Shown here: piece after piece, positions 48,345 through 57,796 of the stretch | Layout of the letters: each line of letters starts with the position of its first letter | How positions within the stretch are numbered: the first letter of the stretch is position 1 | NCBI GenBank assembly: GCA_024180945.1 | Contig: JAKSGN010000006.1 | Span: 2,232,001 to 2,296,000 of the forward strand | Direction: 5' to 3' | DNA: 64,000 bases | DNA from: Macrophomina tecta | Lineage: Eukaryota; Ascomycota; Dothideomycetes; Botryosphaeriales; Botryosphaeriaceae | Translations under genes and position numbers: made by a program | Notes under the pieces: model-generated | Told to the model about the DNA's origin: nothing | The model's input: only the letters and a program-made list of their open reading frames with translations | Databases searched by the model: none

Positions 48345-49973
48345 TCATCGCAAATCATACTCATTAAACTCCTCCGACAAATCCGGATCTACCTTCGTTC
48401 CCAAATCCGCATCCTCCAAGAAGGTCCTCCCCAGCAGCTTCTCGGGTAAATAATCCTGCACGACGCGCCCGTCCAAGTAGTCCGGATTATACTTATACTC
48501 CTTCCCATACCCGAGCTCCTTCATCAACCGCGTCGGCGCATTCCGCAGATGCACCGGCACCGGCAATCCCGCGACCCCGGGCTCCTGCAGCGCTTCCATG
48601 GCATTGCATAGCGCGCGATAGGCGCGGGTCGACTTGGGCGCGAGGGCCAGCGCGACGGTGGCGTGGGCGAGGTTGATGCGGCACTCGGGCATGCCGATCT
48701 TCTCGCATGCGCTGTACGCGGCGGTTGCGAGCGAGAGCATGGTGTTGTCGGCCAACCCGACGTCCTCAGACGCCACGACGATCAGACGCCGCGCGACGTA
48801 CAGCGGGTCCTCGCCGGACTGCAGCATGCGGGCCAGGTAGTAGAGCGACGCGTCCGGGTCGGAGCCGCGGATGGATTTGTGGAAGGCGGAGATGGTGTCG
48901 TAGTGCTGGTCGCCGGCGCGGTCGTAGACGAGGGTTTGCGTGAGGGATCTCTTGATCGCGTCTTGGGTCGTGGCGGGCCGCGTGGAGAGGTCGAGGGCGA
49001 GTTCGAGGAGGTTGAGGGCGGTGCGCGCGTCGCCGTCGGCGAAGGCGGCGAGGTAGCGCAGGAGGGAGGAGTCGATCAGGGTGGGGTCGGCGGCGGGGGC
49101 TTCGCGCTCGAGGGCGCGATGGAGGATGGTGGTGACGGTTTCTTCGGACAGTTTGGAGAGGGTGAAGGTTCGGCAGCGGGAGAGCAGCGCGTTTACGACT
49201 TTGAAGCTGGGGTTCTCGGTCGTGGCGCCGATGAGGGTCACTTGGCCAGCTTCGACAGGCCCGAGGAAGACGTCCTGCTGGCTCTTGCTGAAGCGGTGGA
49301 TCTCGTCACAGAAGATGATGGTCTTCCGGCCGGTTAGGCCTAGCTCGTTGCGGGCTTCAGCGAACAGCTTCTTACACTCGGCAACGCCGGAGCTGGTGCT
49401 GTTAATTTCTACGAAGCGGCATCCGGCCGTGTGCGCTATGAGGCGTGCGATTGTGGTCTTGCCTGTGCCCGGCCCTCCCCAGAGTATCATTGACGGTACG
49501 CGGTCTTGCTCGATCAAACCCCGAATTACGCCATCAGGGCCCACGAGCTCTTGCCCACACACCTCGTCGAGCGTCCGAGGCCTCATTCGCTCGGCCAACG
49601 GGGCAACCTTCTGCAGAGCGTTGAGCTTGCTGCGTTTCGGCGACGGCGGCGAGGGCTCGTCTTCGGCTTTGACGTGGGCGAGCTCTGACTCAAGGGACCG
49701 TTTCAGGCCGTTTGCAGGAAGCTCGGACGGCAACGGGAGTTGTGTTCTGGTGGGAATGGGCGAGGTCACTGGTGAGGGCTCGGAGGTCTTCGCGGCGAGA
49801 CCAGAGGCGCGTTTGGCGGAGGGCGTCTGGAAGAAGCTGGCGACATTGTGTTTTTGGGGCGGCGGTGGAGGAGCGTTGTGCTGGTCGAGGATGTGGGCCG
49901 CACAGCCCGAATCAATGTGTTCGTTGATGTGTCTTTCGGAGACGGGTTTCGAGCAGATTGGGCAGTCGACCAT
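48345..49973 (-). CDS. mgs1: Mgs1/WRNIP1/RarA AAA+ ATPase
   Basis: Single exon of 542 residues. An N-terminal UBZ-type ubiquitin-binding zinc finger has CPIC at 4-7, and His20 and Cys24 (HINEHIDSGC). A disordered linker carries a possible PCNA-binding motif (HNVASFF, residues 42-48). The AAA+ core shows Walker A GGPGTGKTT (166-174), Walker B IIFCDEIHRF (219-228), sensor 1 in GATTENPSF and LSRC. A C-terminal MgsA-type domain has YYLARMLQSGEDPLY and SEDVGLAD. The family acts at stalled replication forks with PCNA and translesion synthesis factors in the nucleus. Lack of introns contrasts with the neighbours. Confidence 0.96.
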   Translation of the reverse strand: MVDCPICSKPVSERHINEHIDSGCAAHILDQHNAPPPPPQKHNVASFFQTPSAKRASGLAAKTSEPSPVTSPIPTRTQLPLPSELPANGLKRSLESELAHVKAEDEPSPPSPKRSKLNALQKVAPLAERMRPRTLDEVCGQELVGPDGVIRGLIEQDRVPSMILWGGPGTGKTTIARLIAHTAGCRFVEINSTSSGVAECKKLFAEARNELGLTGRKTIIFCDEIHRFSKSQQDVFLGPVEAGQVTLIGATTENPSFKVVNALLSRCRTFTLSKLSEETVTTILHRALEREAPAADPTLIDSSLLRYLAAFADGDARTALNLLELALDLSTRPATTQDAIKRSLTQTLVYDRAGDQHYDTISAFHKSIRGSDPDASLYYLARMLQSGEDPLYVARRLIVVASEDVGLADNTMLSLATAAYSACEKIGMPECRINLAHATVALALAPKSTRAYRALCNAMEALQEPGVAGLPVPVHLRNAPTRLMKELGYGKEYKYNPDYLDGRVVQDYLPEKLLGRTFLEDADLGTKVDPDLSEEFNEYDLR

Positions 49974-50388
49974 GGTGTGGCTAATTGGCAGAGACGCGCG
50001 TGGTGGTGTTGCGCGTGGCCAAACGGCCCGTAACGCGCCACAGCGATGCCCAAGCTTCCGGACGGGCCGAAGTCGGAATGGTGGGGTGTGCGCTTGGGGG
50101 AGTACTGTGCATGCGCTCGCTCATATTCATGTGGCAGAGTGAACATCAGCAACCGCGGGCGGCTGGTGCAGGCGCCGGAGGAGCAGCTGTATGGTATGGT
50201 CATTGGGAACGGCCAAATCAATATGGAGACCTCAATCCCATGGATAAAGAGCGGCCTTCATGCTGGCAATGACCTCGGGAAGCGGGGGTAACCGCCGGTG
50301 GCCGCCGTCGGAGCTCCCGCAAGCACGTAATCGGGCTGCTCGTCAATGGTGGGCGGGCTGCGAAAAGAGTCACCAGGCTCCCAAAAAC
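49974..50388. promoter_or_regulatory. Divergent promoter, mgs1 and bna3
   Basis: A 415-nt region between divergent starts; no specific sites are claimed. Confidence 0.45.
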
Positions 50389-51904
50389 ATGCGGTCCACG
50401 GTACTACTGCGCTCAGGCCGTTCGTCGGTTTCCTCTGCGCGCTGTCACCCTCCAACGTCTCTTTTTTCGCGCTTCAATTCGCCCTCTGTCCCTCGCACAC
50501 TGCAGCCCACGAGAGCTATGTCGGCCACTGCTGCGCGTCGCGACCCCTACAAGCCCGCTGCAAGAGTGGCGGGCCAGAGACAGGATGTTTGGTACGTACC
50601 TCTGAACAATCAACGCCAGCAATTGCTGACGCGACACGCAGGTCGATTGTCAACGAAGCGGCCGCCAAAACGGACGTCACGCCCGTCGTGAATATGGGCC
50701 AGGGTTTCTTCGGCTACAATCCCCCGCAGTTCGTCCTCGATGCCGCTAAGAACGCCCTTGACCGCGTCGAGTGCAACCAGTACTCTCCCACCAAGGTACC
50801 GAGGGAAACAACACATTTGAAGGAAGAGGCACTGATAGCTTGAAGGGTCGCCCAAGGTTGAAGAAGGCCCTGTCGGATGCCTACTCGCCGTTCTTCGGCA
50901 AGACCCTGAACCCCGAGACCGAGATCACCATCACCACCGGCGCCAATGAGGGTATGCTCAGTGCTTTCATGGCCTTCATTGAGCCTGGCGACGAGGTCAT
51001 CGTCTTCGAGCCCTTCTTCGACCAGTATATTTCCAACATCGAGATGCCCGGCGGAAAGGTTGTCTACGTGCCCATGCATCCTCCCAAGGAGGGCGCAACC
51101 AAGACAACTTCGGCTGCCGAGTGGAAGATCGACTTGAACGAGTTCGAAGCTGCCATAACCCCCAAGACTCGTATGATCGTCCTGAACACTCCGCACAACC
51201 CCATTGGCAAGGTCTTCTCCAAGGAAGAGCTGCAAGCCATTGGTGACATTTGCGTCAAGCACAACCTCATCGTCCTGTCCGACGAGGTCTACGACCGCCT
51301 CTACTACGTTCCCTTCACCCGCATCGGTACGCTTTCGCCCGAGCTCGCCGAGCGCACCATAACTGTGGGGTCGGGAGGCAAGAATTTCTATGCCACCGGC
51401 TGGAGAGTGGGTTGGTTGATTGGTCCGGAGCATCTGATCAAGTATGTCAGTGCTGCACACACGCGCATCTGCTACAGCAGTGTCAGCCCTCTGCAGGAGG
51501 CGACGGCTGTTGCATTCGAGGAGGCGGACAAGCACAACTTCTGGGATGAATCAAAGAAGGAAATGAAAGGCAAGATGGATAAGTTCAACACCGTGTGGGA
51601 TGAGCTCGGCCTGCCTTACTCGATTCCCGAGGGCGGATACTTTGTTCTCGTCAACATGTCAAAGGTGAAGCTGCCCGAGAACTACGACTTCCCGCCGCAC
51701 GTTGCCGAGCGTCCGCGCGACTTCAAGCTCTCGTGGTTTCTGATCAAGGAGTTCGGTCTTGCAGCTATCCCGCCCACCGAGTTCTTTACGCCGGAGAATG
51801 CCCACATTGTTGAGGATTGGTTGCGGTTCGCGGTTTGCAAAGAGGACCACGTCTTGGAGTTGGCTCAGGATAGACTGCGCGGACTCAAGAAGTATATCCA
51901 GTAA
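50389..51904 (+). CDS. bna3: Kynurenine aminotransferase (Bna3-type, fold-type I PLP enzyme)
   Basis: Three exons: 50389-50591, 50642-50795 and 50846-51904. They give 471 residues from the first ATG or 428 from the second in-frame ATG at 50518. The core has NMGQGFFGYNPP, ITTGANEGMLSAF, the PLP-anchoring region NTPHNPIGKVF and SDEVYDRLYY, and the Schiff-base Lys in GSGGKNFYATGWRVGW. It converts kynurenine to kynurenic acid and can act on other amino acids. The stretch between the two ATGs is rich in Arg/Ser with no acidic residue, a good mitochondrial presequence. Start choice may therefore give mitochondrial and cytosolic forms, as suspected for yeast Bna3. Confidence 0.92.
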
Positions 51905-52503
51905 GAGATACCTAAATTCAAAGATTTCCTCCTCGACATCAGCCGAGCTTGCTCCGAGACAGTGATGTCAGATCCGTGTTGAAGGAAGAATTGGCTTGCC
52001 CATGAGCATGTGGAGCAATCCCCTCCTCCTCTACGCAGTTGACTCGCGCAGTTGCTGCGGCCAGCGGTTGAGGCTACTAACGCGTCCTCTGTTAGCTATG
52101 GCGTTTGCTCTTGATGGAATTGCCCATTGCGGCATTTCCGTCTATTGTCCGCCAAGGTCGTCGCGCCGGCCAAGGTCCGCGGCGAAACCATCATGATGCA
52201 GGTGCGCGATATCCTGCGGAATAACTCGCATCATAGCTGTCAGTCATCGACGAGAATTCCTGGTAGCGGGTTGCGTCAGGTCGCGGCATCGGTTAAGGGC
52301 GCAAGCGCGATCGAGGGCGATGCGGGAGCTATGATACACAGGCGACGTCATACGCGGAGGAGCTCACCCCAGCCGCGCAGCTGCCCTGTCCAGCTCCAGC
52401 ATGCAACCAAACATAATTAGCCCCTCACTCGCCCGTCACTTGCACGCTCTCTCCCCCTCTCACCACGAACTTCTTCCCATCTGCTGTCGACCTCAACCTC
52501 CCA
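51905..52503. other. Promoter region of the DUF1295 gene
   Basis: About 600 nt between tandem genes, with the 3' UTR of bna3 at its left end. The last ~80 nt are a CT-rich leader. No gene is visible. Confidence 0.5.
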
Positions 52504-53541
52504 ATGGCCGAGCAAGACCGCTACGGCTCCCACTGGGGGGCCAATCCGACCAATCCGGTCAATGATTCTCCCTCTGTCAACCTTAACAACTTGCCCAAGG
52601 GCTCGGGTGCCGAGCAGGACCGCTACGGCGGTTGGTTCGGCGGCAAGGCTCCCTCTGCCGACCAGATCAAGGACCGCGTCCAAGACAACCTGCCGCAGGG
52701 CTCAGGCGCTGAACAAGATCGCTTTGGAGGCTGGTTTGGAGGAAAAGCACCTTCTGCCGATCAACTCAAGGGCCGAGTCCAGGAAAACCTCCCTCAAGGT
52801 TCAGGAGCTGAGCAAGATCGTTTCGGCGGATGGTTTGGCGGCAAGGCTCCCTCCGCCGATCAGATCAAGGATCGAGCCCAAGAACACCTTCCCCAGGGCT
52901 CGGGCGCCGAACAGGATCGTTTCGGTGGCTGGTTCGGTCGCAAAGCTCCTTCAGTGGATGAGCTGAAGGAGAAGGCCCAGGATGCGCTTCCGAGGGCTTC
53001 GGGCGCTGAACAGGATCGCTATGGTGGCTGGTTCGGCGGAAAAGGTCCTTCTGCCGACCATGCCTCGAAGAACTTCCCTCAGGGCTCGGGCGCTGAACAA
53101 GACCGCTATGGCGGCTGGTTTGGAGGAAAGGCTCCATCAGCTGACGAGATCAGCGACAAGTTCCCGCAAGGGCCTGGTGCCGAGCAGGATCGCTATGGCA
53201 GCTGGTTCGGAGGCAAGGGCCCTTCCGCCAGCGATGTCTCAGACAAGCTCCCTCGAGCTTCCGGAGCTGAGCAAGATCGTTACGGCAACTGGTTTGGTGG
53301 CAAAGGCCCGTCCGCGGGAAAGCTCTCAGAGAGAATCCCCTCGGATCGCATTGGCTCTGCTGCTGAGCAAGACCGCTACGCTTCTCACTTCAGCACTCGT
53401 CCCAACAACCCCGTCCAAGCTGAACCGCTGTCGTCGAGCTGGCCAACCACCAGAAACGTTGGCTCGGGTGCAGAGCAAGACAGGTTCGGTTCACACTTTT
53501 CCAAACGCCCCATCAATCCCATCAATACTACTGCAGTAGGC
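52504..53541. repeat. Tandem protein-coding repeats, eleven AEQDRYG units
   Basis: Units of about 99 nt (copies 2-5) and 87 nt (copies 6-8) flanked by diverged edge units. Protein conservation is high while synonymous positions differ between copies (for example GAGCAGGACCGC, GAACAAGATCGC and GAGCAAGATCGT). This points to an old array kept by selection rather than a recent expansion. Confidence 0.85.
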
Positions 53542-54530
53542 TTGCTGCAGTCCACCATCCTTCCGTCCTTTGGTTTCCACGCTGGCCTCTCTGCCGTGGC
53601 TTATGGCGTTTCTCGCTACACAAACAGGGCGGAGGGAAAAGACTGGCTTTGGCCTTCCGGTTTGGTTGCCAATGCTTGGTGGAGTGCCGTCGGTACCCGC
53701 GTTGTCTACGATGGCCTTTCCCTCTCTGAAGCCTGGTCTACTGTTACCTACCCGGAGAAGGTTTTGCTCACTCAGGTCTCGGCTTGGGGACTGCGCCTTT
53801 TCTACCGTATCGCTTCCCGCAGTGTCAAGCGCGGCAATGATGATCCCCGTTATCACGCCGTGAAAAAAGAGCCTGGGTTTTGGAACAAGGCCATCTTCGG
53901 CATGTTCCTTCCCGAGGCCCTTGTTCAGACCCTGATTTCCCTGCCCTTCACCCTCCCTTTCCGTGCTGGTTTTTCAAGTGCGAGGGCTTCCCCTCTTCCT
54001 GAGAACGCTTCTCTCTTCCACAGCCTGGCTGTCTTCCTGTTCACTACCGGATACGCCCTGGAAGTCCTCGCGGATTCTCAGCTCGAATCCCACAAGCAAA
54101 ACAGCAACGACTTGAACCGTGAGGGCGTCTGGAGCATCGTCAGGCATCCTAAGTGAGTAACCTGACCCCACGTGCATTGCGAATCATACACTGACTGTGC
54201 TTTAGCTACCTTGGTGATGCTCTTTGCCACTTTTCATTCCCTGTGCTCCTGTACAGTGCCGGAATCCTCCACCCGCTGGCCATTCTTGGCCCTGTGGCTA
54301 ACTACGTATTCCTCCGTTTCATTGGTGGCGACAAGGAGAACGAGGCCAGCCAGGAGGAGCGGTACTCCAAGGAGAACCCGCTCAAGTATCAGCAACTCCA
54401 GGAGTGGAAGCGTGAGAAGAACAGCTTCTGGCCAAGTCTCAGTGAGTTTCAGAACAAATGGACCTGGGTGGTCTTTGCTGTTGGAGCTGGTGGCGTTGTC
54501 CTCGAGAGAGGTGTTCGCGCATTCCTTTGA
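52504..54530 (+). CDS. AEQDRYG-repeat protein fused to a DUF1295/steroid-reductase-like membrane domain
   Basis: Two exons, 52504-54152 and 54206-54530, give 657 residues. The first ~345 residues are eleven copies of a motif centred on GAEQDRYGGWFGGK and usually followed by PSAD and a short charged linker. Copies 2-5 are 33 residues and copies 6-8 are 29. The first and the last two copies read SHW/SHF in place of GWF. The rest is a hydrophobic multi-pass domain with EVLADSQLESHKQ, GVWSIVRHPNYLGD (joined across the intron) and RYSKENPLKYQQLQEWKRE. These match DUF1295, related to steroid 5-alpha reductase and isoprenylcysteine methyltransferase folds. The RHPNYLGD block suggests a cofactor-binding enzyme in an endomembrane. 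Substrate and repeat function are unknown. Confidence 0.85.
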
Positions 54531-55604
54531 GGCTAAGTGTGCATTTTCCGACCTGGCATACAAAAAAAGGATTGCGGCGCAGGACCACGAAAATTACTGA
54601 TCACACGCCACCACGGTGGCCAATCATCATGTACATTAATAGCGGCTCACAGGAGTTTAATGACCTATTCTACTACAAGACGCATATTCCGTCATCAGCA
54701 GCGTATGTGTGAGCACAGCCAATCCGTGCGGAGACCTGAATGTGACCTGGCTGGCTGCGTTGAGTTTCCGTCACACCAGGGAAATTGGAGAGTGATTTTG
54801 CAGGCTACCAATGTGCCTCTTGCACTTGACTAAATCTCGTGATTGACAGCGTCGTATTCCGGTACCACCGCAGCGGGCGTCAGAGCTAATGGCAGGCTTG
54901 GCAGCTGAGCGCAGGCTGAACAAGCCACCACGAGACGACAAGTCATGAGTCGGTTAACGTAATCTCACCATTCCTTCATCTGGGCTGCTGACAGAAGTAG
55001 AATTAAAAGCTTTTGGGCACCCGCGATCCTTGGGAGGCTCAGCAGGAATATACCGGGAAAGCCGTAAGAGCCTTGGCAGTCATCCAACGGCGTGCTGCTT
55101 CGCCTCCACTCTACAATTCGGTGAAGCATTCCTGAGGCTTGCGCAGAACGTGGTTGGACAGCGTTGGGCTAAGGAAGAAAAGGTGCGTATCGGGGAAGAG
55201 AAGTTTTACGAAGTCACGGTCTTTCCACTTGCGAAGCCTCATCTTACGAATGTTCCTTTCTGAGCCTTCGGTTACCTGCTTCCGTGCTATACGAGGGTGT
55301 CTTTGGGGAAATGCTACGATGTCATGAGGGCTCTTTCGTCTTCCTCACCGCCTGCTGCCCATTTACGACTGCGGATGGGAGACTTCAATGCTGATGGCTG
55401 ATGGTTGGTGGCTGAGGGCGTAGCCGTTGGAAGTGGACGCGGACAAGGTGATCATGAGATATAAAATACTCCCTTGATTTCCCTCATTGTCGCCACCATC
55501 AAATAGTTCAAAACAAAAATCTCCCCTACTTTCCTCTGCTCTTTCAGACATCAAAGCAACATCTAAAACCACATATCTCACCAAGAAACCAACTTAAAGC
55601 CACC
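54531..55604. promoter_or_regulatory. Intergenic region with TATA box for the secreted protein gene
   Basis: No gene is seen. A TATAAA at 55460-55465 and a CA/CT-rich leader precede the ATG at 55605. Confidence 0.5.
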
Positions 55605-56201
55605 ATGCACTTCACCACCATCGCCTCTGCCCTCCTCGTCTCTGGCGCAGCCACACTCACTGCCGCCCTTCCCACCGAGGCCCCCGCAAGCACCAATACC
55701 CTCACCCGTCGCACCTGCAAAATCCAGTATCCGGCCCACCTCTTCCAAATCCTTGAGGACGATCCCTATCACAACACCGGCGACCACGCCTACGTCTACA
55801 CCGCGCAAGGCGCGCCCGACGGCGGCCCCTCCCGCCACCGCTGGTACACGGAGCTGCAGTTCGCCGGCGTGCCCCCCACCGCTACTGGCTGCGCCGTCGA
55901 GTTCTTCTTCCGCGAAAACTACAGCGGACTATCGGCCTCGGGCAACAACAAGCTCAACTTCTACAGCGTCGACAGGGACGTCGCGCTGAGCGATACGTGG
56001 GTGAATCGGCCGAAGGAGGTCAGCCTGGTTGGCACGCAGGCGGTCGCGTTAGTGCCCGGCAAGGAGACGAAGCTGACGGCCGTGACGGGGTCGTGTCACG
56101 AGGTGATGAGCTATTTGATTGAGGTGGAGGGCGAGCGTGCCGGGAATGTGGGATGGTTCCAGGGGGAGGGTGATGGACTGAGGCTGGTTTATGACTGTTA
56201 G
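55605..56201 (+). CDS. Small secreted protein with four cysteines
   Basis: Single exon of 198 residues. Residues 1 to about 21 form a signal peptide (hydrophobic core ASALLVSGAATLTAA) and a dibasic TRR near 35-36 could be a Kex2 processing site. The mature part has four Cys, the last being the C-terminal residue, which suits two disulfides. Predicted strands alternate with loops, as in But2-like/Ig-like fungal secreted domains. That resemblance is an impression, not a match I can prove. Extracellular role unknown; an effector or cell-wall protein is possible. Confidence 0.75.
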   Translation: MHFTTIASALLVSGAATLTAALPTEAPASTNTLTRRTCKIQYPAHLFQILEDDPYHNTGDHAYVYTAQGAPDGGPSRHRWYTELQFAGVPPTATGCAVEFFFRENYSGLSASGNNKLNFYSVDRDVALSDTWVNRPKEVSLVGTQAVALVPGKETKLTAVTGSCHEVMSYLIEVEGERAGNVGWFQGEGDGLRLVYDC

Positions 56202-57796
56202 ATTGGCGGAGGAATCTTTTAGGCGACTGAGATGGCGGGTGGTGTTTGTGATGTACATAGGTAGTGCTTGTTTCCTGTTTTTCTGTTTAGTTATTCCTTC
56301 GGGTGCTCGTCGCATCTTTGGGGTGCGGTCTCTGTCTTTACTGAGGTATCTCTTTTGCCTTTACAGCATTGTATATAGTTGCATTTCTGGTATTGAGATA
56401 ATTCAGACTTTTGAAATGTTACGCCTGAAAGACAGCACGCTGCTTGTTGGTAAGTAATATGTGACCGAAAGGTCCAGCAGTAAATCCTAGCGTATCCTCC
56501 TTTCTCCTCTCTTTCTTTTTGAGCATTTGGGTATCCTTGTAGCTTTCTGCCACTTTGATACATGTAATGGATACTCCAAACCCCTCAATTTATCTCCCCT
56601 GTAAGCCGCGAAAAACATTGAAGCTGAAATACTATGTGTGTGTGACTCAGCTGCATCTCAGCGCAACCCGACATAATCCCGCTGTGCTCTCGAGTAACTT
56701 TGAAGGAGAATCCGCCTTACCGTATTGCCACCCAAACACTTGTGACCAGACAATATTTTCGAAATTTGCTGTCATGAGCATGTAGCCAAGCTTCTCCGCG
56801 GAAATGCGGAGATGTGGTACGCTTTCGGCCTTTCGCGCATTCGCAGAGCCTGGCCCGTATTCCAGTCAGACGACTCTTAGTAAGAGAATCCATTGCATAC
56901 GGAACAACGAGCGCCTAAGATGGCGGCTACAGAAGTATTACAGCATTAAGCAAGCATGTGTCTGTGAGATATATTAGAATTTGTCCGGTAGTCAACCTCT
57001 CGAGAAACCGGAAACTTTTGCGTCCAATAGAATGCCCCAAATCCCCATAGTAGGGGGCGATTTGCGGTGATTTTGACACCGACCTCGTAATTTGTTTGAC
57101 TGGAAAGTGGAACGCACTCGGAAGTGAGATAAATCTATAAGAATTTATTCTCGAGGTTCATTGCAGCCTCCTTATCCACTCCTTATCGTACTCCGCTTCT
57201 ACGTTATGTGCTTTAGCGGCGAAGGAGAATATTGTATTGATATATTCGCGCTGGCACTCTGGGAGACACATCGCCTTACATGGGAACGAGCAATCGACCC
57301 AATGATCTTCAGCCGTTTACTACAGAAGCCAGCGGACCCTTGGAAGGATCTCCTTCGCTTGTGAGCGTTCCGCAGACCGGGATCGAACCTCCTTAGCCGT
57401 GCAAACCTCCACTTGCTTTGTCTAATGGTGGAAACCACTTTCTAATGCATCAGCTAGGAAGTTTTTTCCGCTTGGTATTGGAGGATTCGTCTGCTTACTG
57501 AGCCTTTGCATCTATGATGAAGCCATGCCTCTGCTGATTCGCTACCATCCATGCACTCCACCGGAACGAGCCGCATAAGTAAGAAAAGTCGAACCACATA
57601 CCATTCAATTGCTAATACATGACCAAAATTCACTTGGGCTTCTCCGCGGATGCAGCGATATAAAGTGAATTGCACTTCTCCATTCAATGGGTGTTGAACA
57701 CCACAACCACATACGCTCGCATTGCCACTTCTAGTGAACTCCAATCTCCCAATCTTCAAATAAATGCTCGCCAGCCACCCCAGAGTCTAATCGAGG
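56202..57796. other. AT-rich intergenic region with the P450nor promoter
   Basis: About 1.6 kb with no supportable protein. A GGTTCGATCCC-like B-box on the minus strand near 57374-57390 lacks a pairing tRNA fold. A TATAAA at 57659-57664 lies 133 nt before the P450nor ATG. Confidence 0.5.

Noticed and set aside
48663..49337. Plus-strand 224-codon frame over mgs1
   Set aside because: Gly/Glu/Val-rich shadow of the conserved AAA+ gene.
57345..57450. tRNA-like B-box (GGTTCGATCCC on the minus strand)
   Set aside because: The T-stem has two mismatches and no matching acceptor stem or A-box could be placed; at most a tRNA relic.
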